From NCBI GenBank assembly GCA_902774265.1, contig CACYHR010000016.1, forward strand, positions 1 to 39,615: DNA of 39,615 bases, read 5' to 3'. The position numbers and the translations under genes were made by a program. The notes under the pieces are model-generated. The model ran no database searches and had not been told where the DNA came from. It was given only the letters and a program-made list of their open reading frames with translations. This DNA is from an uncultured Eubacteriales bacterium. GTDB lineage: Bacteria; Bacillota; Clostridia; Peptostreptococcales; Anaerovoracaceae. Shown one piece after another: positions 8,734 through 14,730 of this stretch; position 1 is the first letter of the stretch; every line of letters begins with the position of its first letter.

Positions 8734-9624
8734 ATGAAAATCACAATACGAAGGATCTGTTCTGTGATTCTGAGTCTAATGGTCGCGCTCAGCATGAGTG
8801 CCGGCCTTGTTTTCGTTAGTTTCGCTGACGATGGCATGGCCGGAACAGTACTTAAGCTTGCGGCTGTTACTGAGGATGTCGCGGATACAGAAGAACCGGG
8901 CGAGGATGAAGAGACGCCGTCCGAAGACACATCGGATGATGACACCGAAGATATCCAGGATGATCTGCTTGTTACACCGGAAGACGGTGACTACAGTGTT
9001 AAAGAGCTCAGCGCTGAATCCGGCGCAGGTTCTTTCCGTGTGCAGGTTCCTGATTCGGGATATCTTGAACTGACTAATGACTGTGACGGTCTCGGTGCCG
9101 GTCCGACTATAGGGATCAGAACTGAAGAATCGGGGGAATTTCAGACTCTGGAACCGGACGGATCGATGTATCTCGGCGTCAAAGAAGGCATCTACAGCTT
9201 TGAAGTAAGTACGGATTCCGAATCCTATGTGATAGGAGCGACCTTCAATAAGACATCAGAATCCGATTACGGCAGCAAAAAAGTTGACGCTGCCCTGATC
9301 AAGAGCAGTAAAACTTATGCCGGAGTATTCTTCTCCGGTGAAGGCAAGCAGGTTCACTGGTATAAATTCAAAAATCCTAAAGACCAGAAGGTCTGCCTGG
9401 ATCTTTTTTCCAAAATGAATGAAGGAACATCATCCAAAGCGATCAAAGTATCGGTATACAGCGGTAAGAAGCACAAGGATTTTTCGTTCACTTCGGGATC
9501 TATAGGAAAGAGGATAAATATCTATAATGCCAGGAACAAGGGAAGGCTTGTCAAAGGCACTTACTATATAAAAGTAGTAAATCCGGGAAACAGCAGCGGT
9601 TATTTCAAAATGAGATTGAATTAA
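8734..9624 (+). CDS. Secreted protein with acidic linker and PPC-like C-terminal domain, unknown function
   Basis: I do not recognise a named family. The 296-residue product begins with a signal peptide (residues 1-30: basic MKITIRR, a hydrophobic core, and a likely cut after FVSFA). Residues 45-75 are an acidic Asp/Glu/Thr linker with no predicted fold. Residues 80-170 look like a beta-rich domain (SGYLELTNDCDG, GIYSFEVSTDSESYVIGATF). Residues 185-296 resemble bacterial pre-peptidase C-terminal (PPC) beta-sandwich modules: VHWYKFKNPKDQKVCLDLF, then GTYYIKVVNPGNSSGYFKMRLN. There are no catalytic motifs and no LPXTG anchor. The ATG has AGGGAG upstream, a good promoter precedes it and a terminator follows, so it is a single-gene unit. 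It may be an exported surface or matrix protein. Confidence 0.7.
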   Translation: MKITIRRICSVILSLMVALSMSAGLVFVSFADDGMAGTVLKLAAVTEDVADTEEPGEDEETPSEDTSDDDTEDIQDDLLVTPEDGDYSVKELSAESGAGSFRVQVPDSGYLELTNDCDGLGAGPTIGIRTEESGEFQTLEPDGSMYLGVKEGIYSFEVSTDSESYVIGATFNKTSESDYGSKKVDAALIKSSKTYAGVFFSGEGKQVHWYKFKNPKDQKVCLDLFSKMNEGTSSKAIKVSVYSGKKHKDFSFTSGSIGKRINIYNARNKGRLVKGTYYIKVVNPGNSSGYFKMRLN

Positions 9625-9660
9625 CAACGTGATTCTGACATAATTGAATATGATGTGAGC

Positions 9661-9696
9661 GGACCTGCGCATCGGCTGATGTGCAGGTCCTTTCTG
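9661..9696 (+). terminator. Intrinsic terminator after the secreted protein
   Basis: Thirteen-base arms GGACCTGCGCATC and GATGTGCAGGTCC pair with one G-U and a GGCT loop, then TTTCT. It lies 37 bases after the stop. Confidence 0.85.
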
Positions 9697-10028
9697 ATGG
9701 TCTTGCAGAGCGGCCGGGGGTCTCCGGCTGAGGATTTACGGGAAGTTCCGTACAGTTCCGAAGATGCGAAAAAATATTTTTTAAAATTTTTAAAATTTTT
9801 TTAAAAATGATGCAATAAAATGCAGTTCCCGCGTGTTTCATTAATAGAAGGGCACGAAAGACCTTCTGAATGAAAATGAAATAATGAGCGCAAGATAGCT
9901 GCGAATGATGGAAAGGCTAAGCGAAATCCTGTAGAATTAAATGCAGAATAATGATTCCCGACCGGCGGGCTGCATTACAGGCAGATACTTTCCGGAGCAT
10001 CAGATTTATAAAGGTATGACGGTTAAGG
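9697..10028 (+). other. Intergenic leader region upstream of the ECF sigma gene
   Basis: There is no gene here. It contains an A/T-only tract (about 9772-9807, alternating runs of T and A), a short hairpin formed by AGAAGG and CCTTCT around GCACGAAAGA (about 9846-9867), and a larger interrupted inverted repeat in which AATGCAG (near 9939) can pair with CTGCATT (near 9970) around CCCG and CGGG. The promoter of the sigma factor should lie here, possibly recognised by the sigma factor itself, but I could not identify a convincing -35/-10 pair. The A/T tract could act as an upstream (UP) element or bend. Confidence 0.35.
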
Positions 10029-10589
10029 ATGCACGCAGCAGATCTTGATGAAAACTTAATAATACTCATGGCTCAGGGTGATGGCGATGCGTTCACTGAA
10101 TTCTATAATCAGACAGCCAGCATAGTATACGGATTTGCGCTCTCGATTTTACGAAACAAACAGGATGCTGAAGACGTTATGCACGATGCATTCATCAAGG
10201 CGTATACGAGTGCTGTCACCTACAGACCGATGGGTAAGCCGATTGCCTGGCTGCTCACGATAGTAAAGAATCTGTGCTATAACCGGATCAGATCAGGCAG
10301 GATCTTTGAAGACATAGACGACTATCAGGATGCTGCCGTAAGCGAAACACAGGATCAGGATACGGTAACAGACAGAGCTGTACTGCAGCAGGCGCTGAAG
10401 ATACTCGATGCAGATGAACGACAGATCGTTACACTGTATTCGGTGAGCGGACTGAAACACCGCGAGATAGCGGAGATCATGGAAATGCCGATGGGTACGG
10501 TGCTTTCAAAGTACAACAGGGCATTGGCTAAGATGAGAAAGGAACTTACCGGTGATGGAGACAGAAACAGAAAGGGGGTAAAGAAATGA
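10029..10589 (+). CDS. ECF-type RNA polymerase sigma factor
   Basis: A 186-residue sigma-70 family regulator of the extracytoplasmic function class. Region 2 spans about 10-85 (FTEFYNQTASIVYGFALSILRNKQDAEDVMHDAFIKAY, then the -10-contacting helix ending PIAWLLTIVKNLCYNRIR). A variable acidic linker follows, then region 4 at about 125-175 with a helix-turn-helix (SGLKHREIAEIMEMPMGTVLSKYNRALAKMRKEL). There is no region 3. The stop overlaps the next start by four bases (ATGA), and that gene encodes a membrane protein of anti-sigma type, so the pair should form a signal-responsive switch. The ribosome site is weak (AAGG directly before ATG). Its targets are unknown; the neighbouring secreted protein is one possibility, by proximity only. 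Confidence 0.9.
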   Translation: MHAADLDENLIILMAQGDGDAFTEFYNQTASIVYGFALSILRNKQDAEDVMHDAFIKAYTSAVTYRPMGKPIAWLLTIVKNLCYNRIRSGRIFEDIDDYQDAAVSETQDQDTVTDRAVLQQALKILDADERQIVTLYSVSGLKHREIAEIMEMPMGTVLSKYNRALAKMRKELTGDGDRNRKGVKK

Positions 10590-12091
10590 CTTACAACAGA
10601 GATGAGATCAATGAAGAAATCATTATGAAATCTCTGGCGAATGCCATTCAGGATTCCACCCCTGATATACTTCAAAGTCTCCGCGCCGAACTCAATATAG
10701 AAAGCAGGTCAGCAGATACTCCGGTCATGACTGTATCTGAAACAGACAGAGCAGATGCATACAGACCTGTAAAGGCTAAAGCCGATACATCACAGAGACA
10801 GAAAGCAAGGGTAAGATCAACTGCATATAAGGTTGCAAGCTGTGCAGCAGCGCTGATCGTAATCTTCGGCGGAGTCTCACTGGTCAACAGGACCGGGCCT
10901 GCGTTTGCGGTAGTCGGACTCGATGTCAATCCGGGCATTGAGCTTACTATAGATAAGAATGAAAAAGTTATTTCTGCAGTGGCGGTCAATGAAGATGGAC
11001 AACATATCCTTTCGGATTTGAGAATCGAGAAACGCAATGTCAATTCAGCGTGCGACGAAGTAGTCGAGGCGATGATGGACGAGGGCTATCTCACCGACAC
11101 ATCCAATTCCGTTCTGCTTTCAGTCAGGGCTGATGATCCTGACAAGGGCAGGGAGATCGAAAGAGAGATCTCGGATAACCTCAACGGGTTCCTCGAGGAT
11201 TCCGAAATCTCACCGGCCATATTCGGCCAGTACGTCGAAGCGGACGACGAACTCGATAAATTTGCAGGAACCCACGGTATCTCGATAGGCAAGGCGTGGC
11301 TGATACGCAAGCTCTCGGATGAAGAGGATTTGAGCGGAACGGCTGATTCATTGCTTGGACTGACAACGCAGGAACTTGTCCTACTCGGCCAGGACAGGGC
11401 GTTGAGTACAGGAACATCTTACGGAACCCCGAATACCAGTAAGTATGTCGGTACAGACGGCGCTTTGATAGCGGCTCTTGAGGCGGCAGGACTGAGCAAA
11501 GAAGAAGCTGAGAACGTTAAAGTCAACTTCAGCTGTGAGAACGGATCGATCGTATATTCAGTCGGTTTCGATGCGAATAGCTGCATTTACGGATTCAATG
11601 TTGATGCACTCACCGGGATGGTGATGTTACATGACAGCGTGATCCCGGGTGTATCAGCCGAATCGCCTGCTGGAATAGCAGATGCCATAAATGATCTGAT
11701 CAGCAATGAGCACAGTCTTTCTCAGAACAAGGCTGATCAGAACACATCCGGAGCATCAGGAAACACTGATTCCGGATCCGGTAATACCGGTAACAGCGGT
11801 ACGGGCAGTGATCCAGGAAAGATCGCAGGCGATGCTGAAGATATCACCGATACAGATCCTGACGATAAGCCGGGAGATATAAGCGGAGATACAGAAGATA
11901 TAGAAGACATTGACGATGCTGATGAGGATAAGGAATGTACGCTTCCTGATAACAGCGACAAAGCGGAAGGCAGCAGTTCTGATAAGAATGACGGAATCAG
12001 CAGCGATTCAGATAAGGAAGACAGTAATAAAGAAAAAACAAATAAAGAAAGCGAAGATAAGGATAAGGAAAAAGCAAGCGATAATAATTAG
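10586..12091 (+). CDS. RsgI-type transmembrane anti-sigma factor with PepSY-like and acidic tail regions
   Basis: A 501-residue single-pass membrane protein. Residues 1-78 are cytoplasmic and would hold the ECF factor encoded upstream. Residues about 80-100 form the membrane helix. Residues 107-240 match the RsgI-family extracellular domain: GLDVNPGIELTIDKNEKVISA, in which the Asn115-Pro116 bond corresponds to the self-cleavage site described for clostridial RsgI proteins, followed by the usual lysine/acid-rich alpha-beta part. Residues about 290-350 resemble a PepSY module (ALIAALEAAGLSKEEAENVKVNF). From about 375 to the end the chain is low-complexity, first Gly/Ser/Thr-rich and then Asp/Glu/Lys-rich, and probably reaches into the cell wall. 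No carbohydrate-binding module is seen at the end, unlike cellulosome RsgI proteins. The ATGA overlap makes translation coupled with the sigma gene. Confidence 0.82.
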   Translation: MTYNRDEINEEIIMKSLANAIQDSTPDILQSLRAELNIESRSADTPVMTVSETDRADAYRPVKAKADTSQRQKARVRSTAYKVASCAAALIVIFGGVSLVNRTGPAFAVVGLDVNPGIELTIDKNEKVISAVAVNEDGQHILSDLRIEKRNVNSACDEVVEAMMDEGYLTDTSNSVLLSVRADDPDKGREIEREISDNLNGFLEDSEISPAIFGQYVEADDELDKFAGTHGISIGKAWLIRKLSDEEDLSGTADSLLGLTTQELVLLGQDRALSTGTSYGTPNTSKYVGTDGALIAALEAAGLSKEEAENVKVNFSCENGSIVYSVGFDANSCIYGFNVDALTGMVMLHDSVIPGVSAESPAGIADAINDLISNEHSLSQNKADQNTSGASGNTDSGSGNTGNSGTGSDPGKIAGDAEDITDTDPDDKPGDISGDTEDIEDIDDADEDKECTLPDNSDKAEGSSSDKNDGISSDSDKEDSNKEKTNKESEDKDKEKASDNN

Positions 12092-12148
12092 CTAAATACA
12101 GTTCTTAACTGATATTTATAAGTAAAGCAAAGTAGTTAATGAATGGAT

Positions 12149-12266
12149 TCGGCACTCGGTCATCCGACCTAAAACAAATCATCAGAGAGTATCACCATAT
12201 GCAATCTGACACAATCCAATAATGTCTCCTCCTTACATTTACATATAAGGATGACCGAAGTGCTGA
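12149..12266. repeat. Imperfect inverted repeat flanking an 83-base core
   Basis: Arms 12149-12165 (TCGGCACTCGGTCATCC) and 12249-12266 are reverse complements except for one mismatch and one extra base. The core includes CCTCCTT, which on the minus strand is a perfect Shine-Dalgarno sequence. No gene on the plus strand explains it. Confidence 0.6.
12169..12219 (-). CDS. Possible 16-residue leader-type peptide (speculative)
   Basis: On the minus strand an AAGGAGG site (plus bases 12228-12234) stands eight bases before a TTG that opens a frame of 16 codons (MDCVRLHMVILSDDLF, then TAG). The whole unit sits between the arms of the inverted repeat at 12149-12266. Spacing is ideal for translation, but the start codon is rare, no minus-strand promoter was found and such a short frame can occur by chance. 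Confidence 0.15.
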   Translation of the reverse strand: MDCVRLHMVILSDDLF

Positions 12267-12289
12267 TACGACATTACTTCTTTTGACAG

Positions 12290-12340
12290 ATCACCGGCAG
12301 AGCCGGTCTGAGTGATCAGGCCGGCTTTTCCGGTGATTTT
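12290..12340 (+). terminator. Terminator after the sigma/anti-sigma operon
   Basis: ATCACCGG (12290-12297) pairs with CCGGTGAT (12330-12337), and inner CCGG segments can extend the stem. TTTT ends the element. Confidence 0.75.
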
Positions 12341-12402
12341 AAAAGGAATGAGAAAGATTGAGTATTTCTATTTTTATGTTCATCTTTATTTAAAGAGTCA
12401 AT

Positions 12403-12431
12403 TTGTCATATTCATATATGAAAATTACAAT
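12403..12431 (+). promoter_or_regulatory. Strong sigma-A-type promoter for the PrdA-like/reductase unit
   Basis: TTGTCA (12403-12408) and TACAAT (12426-12431) are separated by exactly 17 bases. The start would be near 12438, giving a leader of about 54 bases ahead of the ribosome site GGGAGG. Confidence 0.75.
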
Positions 12432-12491
12432 TTAGAGAGGCTGTTTTAAGCTTTAGAATAATCAAACATCAGATTACGGGAGGAAATAAAT

Positions 12492-12896
12492 ATGTCAATT
12501 GAACTGGAATATGCATTAGAGCATAAGAATGATCCTGCAGTACTTTGCTGCAGAATGGAGCCGGGTGAAATATCTCACCACAATCTTGAAGATCCTGCTA
12601 TATTCCCTGATCTTATCGATACAGGTCTGCTCAATATTGATGGATGCATCACTATAGGACAGGCTCTCGGAGCTACACTCAAGGAAACCAGCGATTCTCT
12701 GACACCGCTGACACCTGCTATCGTTGATAACATTCAGGATCCTGATGCAGGCGAAGAAGAAGCTCCGGCTGAGGAAGCAGCAGAGGCTGCACCGGCTATA
12801 GCTGCACCTGCCGGAACACAGATGACTTTCAGCGGCGGAGTTGTCAAGCTCTACATCGCAGAGGGTAAAGATATCGCTATCGAGTTTCCGGTATAA
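12492..12896 (+). CDS. Small protein resembling the N-terminal segment of D-proline reductase PrdA
   Basis: A 134-residue acidic, soluble protein with an excellent ribosome site (GGGAGG nine bases before ATG) and a strong promoter. Residues 1-80 (DPAVLCCRMEPGEISHHNLEDPAIFPDLIDTGLL, then ITIGQALGATLKETSDSLTPLTP) read, from memory, like the start of the PrdA proprotein and its PrdD/PrdE relatives. Residues 85-112 are an Ala/Glu/Pro linker, and the last 20 (VVKLYIAEGKDIAIEFPV) look like the beginning of the domain that normally follows. It stops there: the large subunit region and the cysteine that yields the pyruvoyl group are absent, and no continuation lies in another frame. Only Cys19, Cys20 and one near 57 remain. 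It precedes a double-cubane-type reductase. Good codon use argues against a decaying pseudogene. The family match is moderate, not proven. Confidence 0.6.
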   Translation: MSIELEYALEHKNDPAVLCCRMEPGEISHHNLEDPAIFPDLIDTGLLNIDGCITIGQALGATLKETSDSLTPLTPAIVDNIQDPDAGEEEAPAEEAAEAAPAIAAPAGTQMTFSGGVVKLYIAEGKDIAIEFPV

Positions 12897-12921
12897 ACTA
12901 TAATATAGATTTTTCCGGATA

Positions 12922-12992
12922 ATACGGTGCTGCCGTATATTCAGAGTGGTATTATTACAGAGGTATTTATAGCTGAGCTATGGATACCTCTG
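12922..12992 (+). promoter_or_regulatory. Two stem-loops between the PrdA-like and reductase genes
   Basis: ATACGG/CCGTAT (12922-12927 with 12933-12938) forms a short hairpin. CAGAGGTAT/ATACCTCTG (12958-12966 with 12984-12992) forms a perfect nine-base stem with a further inner ATAG/CTAT pairing, followed by ATGTTTT. The second could be a partial terminator or an mRNA stabiliser that sets unequal expression of the two genes. Confidence 0.6.
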
Positions 12993-13024
12993 ATGTTTTA
13001 GAGAATTAAGAAGAGGAGATGAAA

Positions 13025-14176
13025 ATGGAACTTATCAAGGATCTGCCTGCGGTATTTGATGATTTTGCAGAAGCAAGAAGAAATGCATTCGTTAATGTCA
13101 AGAAAGTAAAGGATCAGGGAATTCCTGTCATCGGTGCGTACTGTACATATTTTCCTGTAGAGATCGCACTGGCAGCAGGAGCTGCTCAGGTAGGACTCTG
13201 CTCGACATCAGGAGAGACTATTCCTGCCGCAGAGAAAGATCTTCCGGCAAATCTCTGTCCTTTGATCAAATCCAGCTACGGGTTTGCAAAAGAGGATAAG
13301 TGCCCGTTCTTCTATTTCAGCGACATAGTAGTAGGCGAAAACACCTGTGACGGAAAGAAAAAGATGTATGAGCTGATGAGTGATTTCAAAGATGTTTTCG
13401 TGATGGATCTGCCTAATTCACAGAGCGAAAACGGACTTGCTCTTTACAAGGCTGAGTGCCTCCGTCTTAAAAAATACATCGAAGAAAAATTCGGTATCAC
13501 GATCACAGATGATGATCTTCGCAAAGCCGTAAAGATCGAAAATGAGATCAGGGTAGCAAAAAAACATCTTATAGATACAATGAAGACCGATCCGTGTCCT
13601 GTTTCAGGTCTGGATATGTTCAAAGTCCTCTACGGAAGCGGATTCAAATTTGACCGTACAGGTATCGCGGCAGAAATGTATGCTGTTGCCGACAAGATCG
13701 AAAAGGAATACGCAGAAGGCAAGAATGTCGGCAAAAAACCTCGTATAGTAATAACCGGATGCCCTATCGGAGGCGTAACCGAAAAAGTAATTGCAGCAGT
13801 AGAGGATAACGGCGGAGTCGTAGTTGCAATGGAGAACTGCGTAGGAGCCAAGCAGTATGACAGACTTGTGGATGAAGATGCCGAAGACATCTGGGGCGCA
13901 CTCGCAGAGAGATATCTCAACATCGGCTGCTCTGTAATGACACCGAATCCTAACCGCTATGACCTGCTCGGAAGAACGATCGATGAGTATAAGGCAGACG
14001 GCGTACTCGAGATGACACTCCAGGCATGCCATACCTACAATGTTGAACACAAATCCATCGAGAGATTCTGCACAGAACAGAAGAACACACCATACTTCAT
14101 GGTAGAAACAGACTACTCGACAGCAGATGTAGCGCAGCTGAATACAAGAATAGCTGCATTTATCGAGATGCTGTAA
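13025..14176 (+). CDS. Double-cubane-cluster-type reductase (2-hydroxyacyl-CoA dehydratase D-component family, YjiM-like)
   Basis: A 383-residue cytoplasmic member of the HgdB/HgdC-like dehydratase superfamily, closest in length and motifs to the double-cubane cluster proteins (E. coli YjiM type), which carry an iron-sulfur cluster and do low-potential reductions of small substrates. I use ATG 13025 because AGAGGAG abuts the alternative ATG 13019 with no spacing. Likely cluster cysteines: GAYCTYFPVE near 40, NLCPLIKS near 79, KCPFFYFSDIVVGENTCDGKK near 97-112, then TGCPIGG near 246 and ENCVGAK near 270. The usual partner, an ATPase activator of the YjiL/HgdC type, is not adjacent. Expression is tied to the PrdA-like gene upstream. 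The substrate is unknown. Confidence 0.82.
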   Translation: MELIKDLPAVFDDFAEARRNAFVNVKKVKDQGIPVIGAYCTYFPVEIALAAGAAQVGLCSTSGETIPAAEKDLPANLCPLIKSSYGFAKEDKCPFFYFSDIVVGENTCDGKKKMYELMSDFKDVFVMDLPNSQSENGLALYKAECLRLKKYIEEKFGITITDDDLRKAVKIENEIRVAKKHLIDTMKTDPCPVSGLDMFKVLYGSGFKFDRTGIAAEMYAVADKIEKEYAEGKNVGKKPRIVITGCPIGGVTEKVIAAVEDNGGVVVAMENCVGAKQYDRLVDEDAEDIWGALAERYLNIGCSVMTPNPNRYDLLGRTIDEYKADGVLEMTLQACHTYNVEHKSIERFCTEQKNTPYFMVETDYSTADVAQLNTRIAAFIEML

Positions 14177-14297
14177 AAAGAGCGTATTTTGCGCATAGCT
14201 TTGTCTACGCCTGCCCGTACGTGCTCACATACTACCTGGTATGCTGCGCGCGCCGTGCAGGCGTATTCTCGCTCTGCATCAAAACTACGCTCTTTTT
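14175..14297. repeat. Long palindromic element, possible bidirectional terminator
   Basis: Outer arms AAAAAGAGCGTA (14175-14186) and TACGCTCTTTTT (14286-14297) are perfect reverse complements, and the A and T runs act as T tracts in both directions. A second perfect pair, TACGCCTGC (14206-14214) and GCAGGCGTA (14257-14265), is nested inside, with a third, CATAC/GTATG, at the tip. The left arm uses the stop codon of the reductase gene. The layered design resembles mobile intergenic repeats (MITE- or REP-like) as well as a large terminator. Confidence 0.75.
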
Positions 14298-14328
14298 GCC
14301 GCTATAGGTATTATTGATAATACCCGGA

Positions 14329-14371
14329 TTGAGCATCGACGTTTGCTGTGATAAACTAAGTATGCTGTAAT
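14329..14371 (+). promoter_or_regulatory. Probable promoter of the B12 locus
   Basis: TTGAGC (14329-14334) with TAAACT (14352-14357) at 17-base spacing, the latter preceded by TGTGA. An alternative is TTTGCT (14342-14347) with TGTAAT (14366-14371) at 18. Either places the start just before the riboswitch. Confidence 0.4.
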
Positions 14372-14379
14372 AGCAGCGC

Positions 14380-14584
14380 ATATCCGGTGCCGTGTCATTA
14401 TCTGATAATGGCAGGGGTAAAAGGGAAACAGGTGAAAATCCTGTACGATCGCGTCACTGTGACAGAGGAGCTGCAGCCAGCTGAGTCACTGCGGGATGCA
14501 TCCATGACGGTCGCAAACCATGGATGTATGCTGCGGGAAGACGGCTGCCGCATTGATACTGGAGCCAGGAAACCTGCCGGATAT
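14380..14584 (+). ncRNA. Cobalamin (adenosylcobalamin) riboswitch aptamer
   Basis: P1 is formed by ATATCCGG (14380-14387) and CCGGATAT (14577-14584), a perfect eight-base match. Inside are the class hallmarks: GGGAAACAGGTGAAAATCC near 14420, a CACTGTGA segment near 14455, AGTCACTGCGGGA near 14483, and the B12-box-like GAGCCAGGAAACCTGCC near 14562. Binding of adenosylcobalamin should favour the terminator downstream and lower expression of the whole locus. Confidence 0.93.
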
Positions 14585-14660
14585 AAGGGTGCAGGCTTAG
14601 GGACTAGCCGGGCCACGCGGGATTGGCCGTACCTTGAACAGCGATTATGTTGTTTTATGG

Positions 14661-14692
14661 TGCCTTTGTTCCGCCCGGAATGAGGCATTTTT
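14661..14692 (+). terminator. Riboswitch-controlled terminator
   Basis: TGCCTTTGTTCC pairs with GGAATGAGGCA around GCCC, followed by five T. It lies between the aptamer and the cbiK ribosome site, the expected position of the expression platform. The intervening 75 bases (14585-14660) would hold the antiterminator. Confidence 0.8.
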
Positions 14693-14730
14693 ATTCCGTA
14701 ATCATTCAGTATGAAAAGGAGCGTAACACG

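Noticed and set aside
9840-9940. Possible cyclic-di-GMP (GEMM) riboswitch suggested by GCACGAAAGACC
   Set aside because: The rest of the conserved core (GGGCAAACC, GCAAAGCC and the tetraloop-receptor) is absent.
12492-12896. Truncated prdA pseudogene
   Set aside because: It has a strong promoter, an excellent ribosome site, clean codon use and an orderly end, and no remnant of the missing part follows, so a functional short protein is more likely.
14387-14688. Frames on both strands across the cobalamin riboswitch
   Set aside because: They are open only because the structured RNA lacks stops; the aptamer motifs and terminator explain the sequence.
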